From contig CAZCLA010000018.1 in the NCBI GenBank assembly GCA_964499285.1, forward strand, positions 1 through 57,836: a stretch of 57,836 bases of DNA. Direction: 5' to 3'. Positions 17,637-27,139 of the stretch are shown here, one piece after another (positions within the stretch are counted from its first letter, which is position 1; every line of letters starts with the position of its first letter). The notes beneath the pieces are model-generated. The model saw only the letters and a program-made list of their open reading frames with translations, made no database searches and was not told the DNA's origin. The position numbers and the translations under genes are program-made. The stretch is from JAGFIY01 sp964499285. Its GTDB lineage: Bacteria; Bacteroidota; Ignavibacteria; Ignavibacteriales; Melioribacteraceae.

Positions 17637-18980
17637 TATACTATCCTTATCAATTCTAATAAAATTCTTAATAATATTGTCTTCAAATGAGGAAGGATTT
17701 CCTACAATTACAGTGCACATCATATCATCTTTTATGTTTGAATTTGCTGCTTCAATAACTTGCTCGCAGGACACATTTTTGATATTATTTTCATAAAATC
17801 TATAGTAATCCAAAGGAAGGTCATGTACAGCAACATTAAATAAACTTTTCATTATCTGTCCGCCCGATTCAAAAAATGATGGGAGACGTTTAATTAGATA
17901 TGATTTTGCGAATTCAAGTTCTTCATCGGTAATTTTTTCTTTTAATTTCTGCAGTTCCAGCATTATTTGCCTTACAGAATCTTCAGTAACTTCTGACTGC
18001 ACCGATGTTGAGACGGAAAAAATTCCAAAATTTTTATTGTAATTAACAGAAGAATAAATTCCATACGTATAACCTTTACTCTCGCGTAAATTACTATTTA
18101 ATCGGCTTGTAAATTGACCTCCCAAGATAGTGTTCATAAGTGTTCTTGAATAAAAATTTTCAGAAGTTCTTCCGCTTAAAGTGTGCCCTATTAAAATTTC
18201 GGATTGAGGCGCATCGCTTTTGGAGATTAAATATTTCTTGGATCTTGAGTGAATCACATCAGAAACCAAAGTTTTATCATCCTCACCGGTGGTATAAGTC
18301 CAATCCGAAAATTTTTCACTACAAAGATCAACTGCTTCATCGTATGATATATCCCCAACAATAACAATGGTGGTTTCATCCGGTCGAAATCTTTTGTTGT
18401 AAAATTTACCTACTTCATCAACTTCAATCGATTTTAGACTTTTCGATTTTCCGATTGAAGAATGTGAATATGCAGTTCCTTTAAAAATAATATCCTGAAA
18501 AGCGGATCGGCAAAGTAGAGATGGATCATCCTTAACTTGAAGTATTTTTGTCAGCACATTTTTTTTCTGTCTTTCAAAATCATCTCTTTCTAATCTTGGA
18601 TTTTGTATTATCTGTGAAAGAATATCGAATGTCTCTCGGAAATTTTCAGTAATTGATATCATCGAAAGTGCGATATTTTCGGAATCCACATTTATGTTTA
18701 AGGAACTGCCGAGAAATTCAATACGATCGTCAAGTTCAAGTGATGAAAAATCGCCTGCCCCTTCGTCAATAAGCATACCTAAAAGATAAGCCAATCCCTC
18801 TTTCCTATCGGGATCGAATTTACTTCCAGAATTTATCAGTGCTCCCGAATAAATAATTGGCAAATTATCTTTACGCGAAAAGAGTAATTTAATTCCGTTC
18901 GGAAAGGTTTTGCTGAGTATATCCGGCGGATCAAACTTAATTGACTTAAAGGGTTCAGGTTTTATTTTTCTATTCGGCAT
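17631..18980 (-). CDS. M16 family peptidase-like subunit (non-catalytic)
   Basis: 449-aa insulinase-fold protein that lacks the zinc motif: the position of HXXEH reads LAYLLGMLIDEG. It keeps the downstream substrate-binding region ESKGYTYGIYSS with the R/Y pair, as expected for the inactive partner of a heterodimeric M16 protease. The catalytic partner gene lies directly upstream and overlaps by 11 bp. Its stop codon abuts the stop of the converging gene, leaving no room for a terminator. Confidence 0.88.
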   Translation of the reverse strand: MPNRKIKPEPFKSIKFDPPDILSKTFPNGIKLLFSRKDNLPIIYSGALINSGSKFDPDRKEGLAYLLGMLIDEGAGDFSSLELDDRIEFLGSSLNINVDSENIALSMISITENFRETFDILSQIIQNPRLERDDFERQKKNVLTKILQVKDDPSLLCRSAFQDIIFKGTAYSHSSIGKSKSLKSIEVDEVGKFYNKRFRPDETTIVIVGDISYDEAVDLCSEKFSDWTYTTGEDDKTLVSDVIHSRSKKYLISKSDAPQSEILIGHTLSGRTSENFYSRTLMNTILGGQFTSRLNSNLRESKGYTYGIYSSVNYNKNFGIFSVSTSVQSEVTEDSVRQIMLELQKLKEKITDEELEFAKSYLIKRLPSFFESGGQIMKSLFNVAVHDLPLDYYRFYENNIKNVSCEQVIEAANSNIKDDMMCTVIVGNPSSFEDNIIKNFIRIDKDSIL

Positions 18981-20247
18981 GATTGTTTTTGGGGATTATT
19001 CTTAATTCAATGAAATTATTATTTATAAATTTTTCTGCGGATTTTAAAATGCTCTCTTTTTCCACTTTATCATAACGATTGTAATCGAACTCAAATCCAT
19101 TAGGATTGTTTAGATAAAAATTATAGCCGTTTATCAGATTTGCAACGTTCTCGATATTTTGAAGAGAATAAATAAAAGAAGATTTGTAACTGTTTTTCAC
19201 TCTTTCCAATTCGTAATCATCAATTCCATTTTTCACCAGCCGCTTGATCTCGGAGAAAATTTCGTCCTTAATTTGATCTATAGAAATGTTTTGCTTTGCA
19301 GTTGCGACAATTAAAAACATTCCGGCGTGTTTTGCCGAAAATTGAAATGCGTTTATATCCTGAACAATTTGCTTTTCAAATAAAAGTGATTTACTTAACC
19401 GTCCACTTTTAGAACCGGTTAATAACTCGGATAAAAAATCGAGTGATGCATCAAACTTGCCGTAATATTTTTCACTTTGCCAAGCCAGATAAATTCTTTC
19501 GAGTTGCACTTCATCCTTGTGTATAATTACTTTGTGCTTACTTAAATTACTTCCCGGAATTTTTATTTTCGGTATATCTTTTTTTGAATTAAACTCACCG
19601 AAATATTTTTGAATCAGTTGCTCCGCGATTTTTTCTTCGAAATTTCCTGCAACGACCAATGATGCATTGTTTGGTGAGTAATAAGTTTTGAAAAAATCTT
19701 TAACATCATCCAAATTATATTCATCAATATCTTTCATCCAGCCAATTACTGGCCAATGATAGGGGTGAGTTTCATTGAATAAATTTGAAAAGAGGAGCTC
19801 AAATGCAAGTCCGTAAGGCTGATTTTCATATCGCTCTCTTCTTTCGTTCATAACGACATTCTTTTGATTTGTGAGCTTTTCTTCAGTAAGAGAATCGAGC
19901 ATAAATCCCATCCGATCCGATTCAAGCCAAAGCGCAAGTTCGAGTGAATCTGCAGGGAGCGTTTCAAAATAATTTGTTCTGTCGTGTCCTGTCGAAGCAT
20001 TAAGAGAGCCGCCGGCTTCTTGAACAAACTTAAAATGTGCTTCCTTAGGAATGTGCTTCGAACCCTGAAACATCATATGTTCGAATAGATGTGCAAAGCC
20101 TGTTTTGCCGCGTTTCTCATTTACCGAGCCCACTTTATACCATAAGTTGACTGCAACTGTAGAAACATTTGTTTGAGGATATAAAATGACGTTTAATCCG
20201 TTGTCAAGCTGATATTTTTTGATCTGTAAATTTAAATGGTTGCTCAT
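18970..20247 (-). CDS. M16 family zinc metallopeptidase (catalytic subunit)
   Basis: 425-aa insulinase/pitrilysin-type peptidase with the inverted zinc motif HLFEH (53-57) and a downstream glutamate-rich NERRERYENQPYG region that supplies the third ligand. No signal peptide is evident at the chosen start, so it may be cytoplasmic, or a leader is missing. It pairs with the overlapping inactive subunit, a common Bacteroidota and alpha-proteobacterial arrangement. The upstream phosphodiesterase gene ends 5 bp before its ATG. Confidence 0.92.
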   Translation of the reverse strand: MSNHLNLQIKKYQLDNGLNVILYPQTNVSTVAVNLWYKVGSVNEKRGKTGFAHLFEHMMFQGSKHIPKEAHFKFVQEAGGSLNASTGHDRTNYFETLPADSLELALWLESDRMGFMLDSLTEEKLTNQKNVVMNERRERYENQPYGLAFELLFSNLFNETHPYHWPVIGWMKDIDEYNLDDVKDFFKTYYSPNNASLVVAGNFEEKIAEQLIQKYFGEFNSKKDIPKIKIPGSNLSKHKVIIHKDEVQLERIYLAWQSEKYYGKFDASLDFLSELLTGSKSGRLSKSLLFEKQIVQDINAFQFSAKHAGMFLIVATAKQNISIDQIKDEIFSEIKRLVKNGIDDYELERVKNSYKSSFIYSLQNIENVANLINGYNFYLNNPNGFEFDYNRYDKVEKESILKSAEKFINNNFIELRIIPKNNHAE

Positions 20248-20252
20248 AGTAA

Positions 20253-21467
20253 TTATTTTAGAATATGTTCAATATTTACAAAATTGCCGTCAATGTTTTT
20301 ATTCGGTTCTATATTAAAAATTTTACATAGCATTGGATATATATCTATATTTGAAATTGTTCCAGTCATAAAACCGGATTTGAATGATGGACCTTTAGCA
20401 ATAAAAATTCCATGCATATCAGTTAGTTTATTATCATAACCGTGATTTCCCCTTCCTCTGTAATCAGAAAATCTTTCTACCTGCTCATTATTTAGAATTG
20501 ACCAGCCTAGATCAGCAAGCATAATAATATCTGGGATGTTCGGATTTTTCGAGAAATGTAAATAATTGGGCACTTCACTTTTCAGATAAACCTTAAAGTT
20601 GTTCTCATTATTTTTTAACTTATTATAAATGCTGTAAACATTTTCTGGTTCGGTTCTAATGAAGCCAAAGGTTTTATCTCCTTCAAGAGTGAAAGATGCA
20701 TCGGGAAGTATTTCATCAATGTTAATTACTTTCTTCGAATCAATTTCTGTCATTCCATGATCGGATACAAAAATTAAGTTGACGCTGTCGGCAAACGACA
20801 ATTCACTTATTCTTGAATATAAATATCCGGCAAGACTATCCATACTTGTAATACACTCATCGATCTCCGGTGAATTTGGACCAAACTCATGACCGATATC
20901 ATCAGTGTCATGAAAATAAAGTGTGATAAACTTTGGTCTTTCGGAATAAGGAAGCTTAAGCCAATTAATGACTTCATCTATTCTATGCCTGCGAGGTGTG
21001 TTATGGTTATAATTTTTAAAATATGATGGTCGTCTTAGTGTGTTATTTACTTCGGACCCGGGCCAAAAATAACTTGCGCATTTAATTCCGTTTCTTTCAG
21101 CGGTTTCCCAAAACGCTTCGCCGTTGTACCAATCAGAATTTCTAACTGAAACCGTATCACCCACTTTATATCTTAATCCGCACAATCTGTTGTAAAAGTC
21201 ATTTGCAATTATCCCGTGGTTTTCTGGATACATTCCTGTGATTATTGAATAATGATTAGGAAATGTTTTTGATGGAAAAGACGGCTGTAGAGATAGGGAA
21301 GCAACACCTTCGTCTTTTATTTTACTCAGGTTAGGAGTAATTCCTCTCTCCGAATAATCCCATCTGAAACCATCAAAACTTACAAGTATTACATACGGTT
21401 GCTGTGCGTTAAGTGAAAGCACTAACAAAGAAAACAGAATTACCACTGATAAAATCTTTATTTTCAT
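20253..21467 (-). CDS. Secreted type I phosphodiesterase/nucleotide pyrophosphatase (ENPP-like)
   Basis: Periplasmic or secreted alkaline-phosphatase-superfamily hydrolase of nucleotide or phosphodiester bonds. The 404-aa protein has a signal peptide (about 1-21, LSLNAQ), Asp32 in VSFDGFRWD, the nucleophile Thr68 in SKTFPNHYS, and later metal ligands in HDTDDIGHE, VSDHGM and GNHGYDN. The length matches bacterial NPPs such as the Xanthomonas enzyme. It is first in a three-gene run with the M16 pair. Confidence 0.92.
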   Translation of the reverse strand: MKIKILSVVILFSLLVLSLNAQQPYVILVSFDGFRWDYSERGITPNLSKIKDEGVASLSLQPSFPSKTFPNHYSIITGMYPENHGIIANDFYNRLCGLRYKVGDTVSVRNSDWYNGEAFWETAERNGIKCASYFWPGSEVNNTLRRPSYFKNYNHNTPRRHRIDEVINWLKLPYSERPKFITLYFHDTDDIGHEFGPNSPEIDECITSMDSLAGYLYSRISELSFADSVNLIFVSDHGMTEIDSKKVINIDEILPDASFTLEGDKTFGFIRTEPENVYSIYNKLKNNENNFKVYLKSEVPNYLHFSKNPNIPDIIMLADLGWSILNNEQVERFSDYRGRGNHGYDNKLTDMHGIFIAKGPSFKSGFMTGTISNIDIYPMLCKIFNIEPNKNIDGNFVNIEHILK

Positions 21468-21481
21468 GTTGGACTCCGAGT

Positions 21482-21510
21482 AAAAAAAAAGTCCGGCATT
21501 TGCCGGACTT
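21482..21510 (-). terminator. Intrinsic terminator of the TonB receptor gene
   Basis: On the minus strand AAGTCCGGC pairs with GCCGGACTT (9 bp, 4-nt loop), followed by T9. It lies 22 bp beyond the receptor stop and separates that gene from the phosphodiesterase/M16 operon. Confidence 0.92.
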
Positions 21511-21531
21511 TAAATTTAGGAAATAATGGGA

Positions 21532-24267
21532 TTAGAATCTGATAGAGAAACCAGCTTTAAAGTTTCTTGGTAATCCCGGGAAAATTTCAGCATCATCAGC
21601 ACTGTGGTTTACACCGTTTTCATCATATGCATTAAAGCTGCTGTTATCGGTAGCATCAGCAACGTATAAAGCATCGAACAAGTTGAAGATATGACCGAAA
21701 ACTGAAATGTCTGCAACATCAATAGGTAATTGATAAGCTACGTGTAAATTGAAAACGTTAAATGCTGGGATCTGCCATACTTGACCTCTATCATCCGGAT
21801 CGTTTCGGCTGAAAGGATCATAAGCTGAATAGTATTCGTCGTTGTAGTTCCAAATTAACTGAGCTTGGAATCCTTGGAACGGAAATACTGTGGCACCAAG
21901 AGCTAATTGCATTTGAGGAGCGTCGCCAACCTTTAATCCGTCGATATAATAGTTATATTCTACTACTGAAGATGGGTCACCGGCATCAGGAATATAAGAA
22001 CCACTTACGTCCTTTCCATATTCCCAGATTCCTTTCGAGAACATACCGTCTAACCTGAAAGCTCGAATTGGTTGGAAAGCTGCTTCGAGTTCGAATCCCA
22101 TATGTGTTGACTCAATACCATCTAAGCGAATTAAACCTTCGCTACCATCAGCATTTGTAACACCACGAGATTGAGCTCTATCAGTCCAATTTGTGTAATA
22201 AACGTTAGATTTAATGTTGAGCATATTATCTAACAATCTGAAGTTAGCACCAATCTCACCGGATAAGAATTTTTCATTCTTGGGATCTTCGATTTTTACG
22301 CTGTTTACGTCGTCGATTACTTGATCAAATATCGGCACTTTAGAAACATAACCAAAGTTAGCATAAACATCAGTTTCAGGAGTTACACGGAAACTTGCAC
22401 CACCCTTGAACTGATAACCGCCTATCCAATCTGATTCAATTTGTCTTTCACTTCCGTCCGTACTTTTTTTGAAGTGATCAACAAAATTGTATTTAATTAT
22501 GGAATAACCTGCTGTTCCATAGAAAGTAAATCTATCGGCAGTATATTCACCTTGAACATAACCACCCAACCAATTTACCGTGTTGGTATTGTCATAATTT
22601 ATTTTGTCACCGAGTTTCACGTAAAGATCATTCGGGTTTGTGATGAACTCATTGTTTCCATCGAATTCTTTAAATACATCACCACCGAGAAGGTCACGAA
22701 CTTCTCTGTAATGATATATTTCAGCAAGACGCCAATCAGCACCAAATGATAAAGTTAGGTCTTGATCAACTTTGTAGTATGCTTTTGAAATAGCACCGAC
22801 TGTCCACTGCTGGTTAACTGAATTTCTCATAATACCGCGTGCTACTCTATAAGAGGTGCTATCTCCATCGCCGTTCAAATCAAGCAATTGAGTATTGTTC
22901 ATATTTCTTGTAATTGTACCGTACCAGTCGGCAACTCTCTGTTTGTTTGTATAATCCCAAACCATACTTCCGTAAGTTCCCGAACCACCACCTTTACCGC
23001 CAGACCAATAAGCAGTTGTGTATAGTGAGAAATCATCACTAAACTGTGAATACCAGTTAAAGTTAATAAGCGGTTTGTGATAATAATTTTCTCTTTCCCA
23101 AATATTATTAGGATCATAACGGTCAGAAATCGGTGTATTCCAATATTCTTCATAATATTCTTTTCCTTGATACCATGAAGGTGCACCGTTCCAGTTTGGG
23201 TTGAAGTTAATACCTAATTCTTGGAATAATGGGTCTTTTAGTGCTTGTTCTGAAAATCCTAAATCTCGCGCTAATTCATGGCTGTAAGAAGCAGCATTCA
23301 GTTTATAAGATCTTTGACCGTGACGCTGTGGAGCACCCATAGCATATAGTTCAAGTCTATTTGTTTTGTTCAACTGATAAGCTGCACCAAGATAATATGA
23401 CCATGCATCTGTGAAAGTTCCTTGAGCAATTCCGTCGCCTGTCTTTTTAACAAGGCCAACACTCAAAGCGAAAGTTTCGTCAACTAAACCGGTATGAGCA
23501 AATACAGATTGTTTTGAAAAATTACCGGTTCCGGTTTCAGTTTTAAAGAACATTGAAGCTCTTTGTTGAGTAGGATCGGAGATAACGTTCATTGTACCAC
23601 CGATTGATGGGGTAGCCAGGTTTACCGCACTCAATCCTCTTTGAACCTGAATTGAGGAAGTAGCATCACTAAGACCATCCCAGTTTGACCAATAAACCCA
23701 ACCGTTTTCCATATCGTTTATTGGCACACCGTTGATCATAATAGCAACGTTTCTTTGGTCAAAGCCGCGGACGTTAACTCTAGCATCACCGGCACCGCCG
23801 CCTTGCTCTGTTGCATATACTGATGGTGTAGTGTTAAGTACCATCGGGATATCTCTCGAACCAAGTGTGAATTCCATCTGCTTTTTGTCAACATTAGTAA
23901 AAGCAACCGGAGTTTCTCTTTCTTTTGCTCTGTTTGCTATCACTTCAACAGAAAGAGAGAATTCATAGTCGTCAAGACTAAAGTTGATGGTTTCATCACC
24001 GGTCAAATTGACATCAACCGATTTTGTTTCAAAACCAATGTAGCTGCAAACCAAAGTATAACGGCCTTTTGGTGCTTTGATTTCATAGTCGCCTCCTTCT
24101 GTGGAAGCAGCACCAAATGTTGTTCCTTGCAGATACAAGTTTGCACCAATGAGTGCATCACCTGTTCTACTGTCAGTTACTTTTCCGCTTATGGTGTATG
24201 TTTGTGCATATAAAGCGGATGAAACGAACAGTAAAGCAAGTATCAAGCTTTTGTAGATTTTAGACAT
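21532..24267 (-). CDS. TonB-dependent outer-membrane receptor with CarboxypepD_reg-like N-domain
   Basis: 911-aa outer-membrane importer. A signal peptide (1-21) is followed by a carboxypeptidase-regulatory-like beta-sandwich (about 23-110, ISGKVTDSRTGDALIGANLY), a plug domain (about 125-230, with VRGFDQRNVAIMINGVP) and a 22-strand-type barrel ending in GFSIRF. No SusD partner is adjacent, so it resembles a siderophore/vitamin-type or orphan receptor rather than a SusCD pair. It stands alone between a 428-bp upstream region and its own terminator. Confidence 0.92.
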   Translation of the reverse strand: MSKIYKSLILALLFVSSALYAQTYTISGKVTDSRTGDALIGANLYLQGTTFGAASTEGGDYEIKAPKGRYTLVCSYIGFETKSVDVNLTGDETINFSLDDYEFSLSVEVIANRAKERETPVAFTNVDKKQMEFTLGSRDIPMVLNTTPSVYATEQGGGAGDARVNVRGFDQRNVAIMINGVPINDMENGWVYWSNWDGLSDATSSIQVQRGLSAVNLATPSIGGTMNVISDPTQQRASMFFKTETGTGNFSKQSVFAHTGLVDETFALSVGLVKKTGDGIAQGTFTDAWSYYLGAAYQLNKTNRLELYAMGAPQRHGQRSYKLNAASYSHELARDLGFSEQALKDPLFQELGINFNPNWNGAPSWYQGKEYYEEYWNTPISDRYDPNNIWERENYYHKPLINFNWYSQFSDDFSLYTTAYWSGGKGGGSGTYGSMVWDYTNKQRVADWYGTITRNMNNTQLLDLNGDGDSTSYRVARGIMRNSVNQQWTVGAISKAYYKVDQDLTLSFGADWRLAEIYHYREVRDLLGGDVFKEFDGNNEFITNPNDLYVKLGDKINYDNTNTVNWLGGYVQGEYTADRFTFYGTAGYSIIKYNFVDHFKKSTDGSERQIESDWIGGYQFKGGASFRVTPETDVYANFGYVSKVPIFDQVIDDVNSVKIEDPKNEKFLSGEIGANFRLLDNMLNIKSNVYYTNWTDRAQSRGVTNADGSEGLIRLDGIESTHMGFELEAAFQPIRAFRLDGMFSKGIWEYGKDVSGSYIPDAGDPSSVVEYNYYIDGLKVGDAPQMQLALGATVFPFQGFQAQLIWNYNDEYYSAYDPFSRNDPDDRGQVWQIPAFNVFNLHVAYQLPIDVADISVFGHIFNLFDALYVADATDNSSFNAYDENGVNHSADDAEIFPGLPRNFKAGFSIRF

Positions 24268-24695
24268 AGGGCATCCCTTTGTTGGTTAATAAATTAGTTT
24301 ATTTTGTTTGGTTAAAATATAATTATTACTTAATCCATTCCACTTTGGGAACGATCTTAATAAAAAATTAATATTAGATAAATTTGTAAATTGATCGGAA
24401 TATGATTTGTAATTTATAAAACCTATTTGCAAAAAGTGATTGTTCAAGGCTGTTTTCTTATCTTGTATTTTTGTTTTCGCTTAGGGTTGAGAGAACAATT
24501 TTTGCATTGACGGATTAAATATATGAAATGTTTGACGAAACTCACAATAATTTTTTTTGTTAAATCTTGCTGTTAAAAACTGTTAAAAATCAATAAATTT
24601 CAACAAATATGTGATTTTTATCATATAATCTGTACATTTGCTCCTTTTTAAGAGCTATTAGTAGTATTACCGTTAACAATTTATAGAGGATTCTT
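24268..24695. other. 428-bp intergenic region between divergent TonB receptor and kdsC
   Basis: A very AT-rich region holding the promoters of both divergent genes. No conserved riboswitch, tRNA or small ORF with a ribosome-binding site was recognised. On the + side TATAAT (24624-24629) and TACATTTG (24633-24640) are candidate promoter elements; no equally clear element was seen for the receptor. Confidence 0.6.
24624..24640 (+). promoter_or_regulatory. Candidate kdsC promoter elements
   Basis: TATAAT at 24624-24629 and TACATTTG at 24633-24640 (matching TAnnTTTG) lie 55-70 bp before the kdsC start. No good upstream TTTG box is spaced from the second, so this is a weak prediction. Confidence 0.3.
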
Positions 24696-25208
24696 TTGGA
24701 CTCAATCATTAAGAAATATTTTTCAAAGCTGGTCAAGATTAAAATCATTTTCTCCGATGTTGATGGAGTACTTACGGATGGAGGGCTTTATTACACTGAA
24801 GACGGTCTAACGCTTAAAAAATTTAATGTAAAAGATGGAATGGCTGTTAATCTGCTTAAAGAAGCGAAAATTTATTGCGGCATAATTTCGACTGATAAAT
24901 CGAAAATTATTAAAACTCGAGCAGAAAGATTGAAAATGGATTTTGCTGTCATAGGTGAATTGGACAAGAAATCTAAAGCTGAAGAAATTTGTGCCGGCTT
25001 CGGTCTTGATCTTTCGCAAGCTGTTTTTATTGGTGATGATGTTAACGACATCGGACTGCTTAAATCAGTTGGTTTTTCAGCTTGTCCTAACGATGCGGTA
25101 AGAAAGGTTAAGGAAACAGTAAATTTTGTTTCATCAAAAAATGGCGGAGAAGGAATTTTAAGAGAAATTGCTGATCTGGTTCTACAAGCAAAAGAAAACC
25201 CGGCATAA
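24696..25208 (+). CDS. kdsC: 3-deoxy-D-manno-octulosonate 8-phosphate phosphatase family (HAD-IIIC)
   Basis: Removes phosphate from KDO-8-P in lipopolysaccharide core synthesis. The 170-aa protein is a cap-less HAD enzyme with the nucleophile Asp21 and acid/base Asp23 in FSDVDGVLTDGG, and the late metal site GDDVND (Asp114, Asp115). The length and the DGGLYYTEDG segment are typical of KdsC. The start is TTG with AGAGGA upstream. No other kds gene is present, so related nucleotide-sugar HAD phosphatases remain possible. Confidence 0.85.
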   Translation: MDSIIKKYFSKLVKIKIIFSDVDGVLTDGGLYYTEDGLTLKKFNVKDGMAVNLLKEAKIYCGIISTDKSKIIKTRAERLKMDFAVIGELDKKSKAEEICAGFGLDLSQAVFIGDDVNDIGLLKSVGFSACPNDAVRKVKETVNFVSSKNGGEGILREIADLVLQAKENPA

Positions 25209-25214
25209 GCCGGG
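25190..25214 (-). terminator. Intrinsic terminator of the YD-repeat gene, inside the kdsC 3' end
   Basis: On the minus strand CCCGGC pairs with GCCGGG around TTAT, followed by TTTTCTTT. The hairpin spans the kdsC stop codon (25206-25208), so the end of kdsC doubles as the terminator of the converging gene. Confidence 0.75.
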
Positions 25215-25221
25215 CTTAACA

Positions 25222-26256
25222 TCATTTGTATTCGATTGAAATGAGCTGCTTTGGTTCATGAAGTTTGTCATAAATAATTTTTTTTACAAGAAGACCTTCA
25301 TTGTAAACCAACTCAGTTTTTGTATAATTGTCGGATTCTTTATCATCCACAATCATTTCTGCTAAGTTGTCTCCATCGTAAAGATATTCAACAATTAAAG
25401 TCAAATCGTTTCCTTTATAGTGACTTTCTGATTTTAGTTTGCCGTCTGCGAAGTAATCATATTTTTTGCTGGATTCAATTCTTCCGTCATCGTCATATAT
25501 AGTCTCTTCGATAAGTTTACCATTATCGGAGAATGCAAAAATTTCTTTCTCATCAATATCACCGTACTCATCATAAAGAATGTATTCTGTAAGATTTCCC
25601 AACGGATCATAAGCAAAGGTTTTTTTGTTTTTAATCTCTCCGTAGGAATCGTATTGAATCTCTTTAACTTTTTTATCCTTTTCATACTCGTATGCTGTTT
25701 TAGAATCAGGCTCACCATCACGATTGTAAATCACTTCTTTAAGCAAATTTTTATTTTCATCGTATTCATACATAGTTTTTATGATAATATTCCCATCCTC
25801 ATCAAATTTGGTAATTGATTCAAGTAAATTCAATTGATTGTATGAGTGAACCCACTTTTCATCTAATTCACCATAGGAATCAAAAATTCTGGTTTCAGCA
25901 ATATTGTTACCGTTAAAATCCATCTCATTTTTACTTAATATATCTCCATCAGAATCTAATTCTTGAACACTTGTAATATTTCCTAAAGCATCTCTGCTGA
26001 AAACAGATTTTGATTCAAAACTACCGTCAAACGAATATTTTGTTTCTTCGATAATATTTCCATATGAATCGAATTTTAAATTTAGTGTTTTAATTCCTGT
26101 TTGTTCAGGTTCGCCAAATTTGTACTGAAAAATCATTTCAGTAAGTTCTAAAATATTTCTGTTCTTAATTAATTCGGGCGAATAATCCTGCGCGGTGATT
26201 TGTGAACAGAAGAGCATTAATACGAAAAGTCCGATTGTTAAATTTTTCATTTTCAC
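25222..26256 (-). CDS. Exported YD-repeat-like protein of unknown function
   Basis: 344-aa protein with a signal peptide (about 1-22, SQITAQ) and then about eight tandem repeats of 25-26 residues, roughly D-x-Y/D-G-x(4)-K-x(2)-Y-x-Y-x(3)-G-x-L-x-E-x(2)-Y. The pattern resembles Rhs/YD or MORN-like hairpin repeats and should form an elongated beta structure outside the cytoplasm. No toxin-like C-terminus, membrane anchor or sorting signal is present. It converges with kdsC. The function is unknown. Confidence 0.75.
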   Translation of the reverse strand: MKMKNLTIGLFVLMLFCSQITAQDYSPELIKNRNILELTEMIFQYKFGEPEQTGIKTLNLKFDSYGNIIEETKYSFDGSFESKSVFSRDALGNITSVQELDSDGDILSKNEMDFNGNNIAETRIFDSYGELDEKWVHSYNQLNLLESITKFDEDGNIIIKTMYEYDENKNLLKEVIYNRDGEPDSKTAYEYEKDKKVKEIQYDSYGEIKNKKTFAYDPLGNLTEYILYDEYGDIDEKEIFAFSDNGKLIEETIYDDDGRIESSKKYDYFADGKLKSESHYKGNDLTLIVEYLYDGDNLAEMIVDDKESDNYTKTELVYNEGLLVKKIIYDKLHEPKQLISIEYK

Positions 26257-26332
26257 CTCGGTTTTATGAATTTATGAAAATAATATAAGGAAAATGAAAA
26301 ACTAAAATGCAGGAATACTTTGAGGTGCTAAA

Positions 26333-26830
26333 TTATTTATAATTAGTAAACTGGACCGGGAAATCTAGATCAGCCGCTTTAACCGCATTGATAGCAGTTT
26401 GTAGATCATCTTTGTTTGGTCCTTGAACTCTAACTTGTTCATCCATTATCTGTGAATTGACTTTTAAACCTAGGTCCTTAATAAGTTTTGCGATCTTTTT
26501 TGCATTTTCTTTTGATATCCCGGATTGAAGAGATATTAAAATTTTTAATCTACCTTGAGATATGGTTTCCGGTTCAGACGGCTTCATTGCCTTGAGTGAG
26601 ATTGCCCGCTTAAGAAATTTTGATTGAAGGATGTCAATGGAAGCTCTTAATGAATAATCATCTTTAGAATTGATGGTGATCACATTTTCTTTTTTGTTTA
26701 ACTCGATTTCTGTTTTTGAATCTTTGAGATCGTAACGCTGTTGAACTTCTTTTTTTGCCTGATTTACGGCGTTATCTACCTCTTGAAGATCGATTTGAGA
26801 AACTATATCAAATGAAAAATTTTTTGCCAT
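26333..26830 (-). CDS. yajQ: YajQ family nucleotide-binding protein
   Basis: 165-aa cytoplasmic protein of the YajQ (DUF520) family, reported in other bacteria to bind nucleotides, including cyclic di-GMP. The hallmark N-terminus FDIVSQIDLQEVDNAVNQA, the YDLKDS segment and the end DFPVQFTNYK are all present, at full family length. It sits just downstream of tRNA-Pro on the same strand with a 28-bp spacer, so both may share a transcript. Confidence 0.95.
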   Translation of the reverse strand: MAKNFSFDIVSQIDLQEVDNAVNQAKKEVQQRYDLKDSKTEIELNKKENVITINSKDDYSLRASIDILQSKFLKRAISLKAMKPSEPETISQGRLKILISLQSGISKENAKKIAKLIKDLGLKVNSQIMDEQVRVQGPNKDDLQTAINAVKAADLDFPVQFTNYK

Positions 26831-26858
26831 AATATCGATTTTTGAAGGAAAAACTGAG

Positions 26859-26932
<74 letters not shown>

Positions 26933-27139
26933 ATTTTTTCTGAAAAAAATCTTTTTTCAAAACAATAAACATATATAATTTTGTAAGAAAATAAAAATAT
27001 GAGTTGTTTTTGCCGATTATTATTATATATTAATTAAACTTAATTTTCTCAGAATTTGTTGATTTTTAGCTTTCATTTTGTTAAATAACATACGATTGAA
27101 AATATTAATTACTTATTATTCATTAATAGAGAGGGCGTT

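Noticed and set aside
25222..26256. Rhs toxin or polymorphic-toxin fragment
   Set aside because: No Rhs core cleavage motif, no variable C-terminal toxin, no adjacent immunity gene, and a complete signal peptide and stop.
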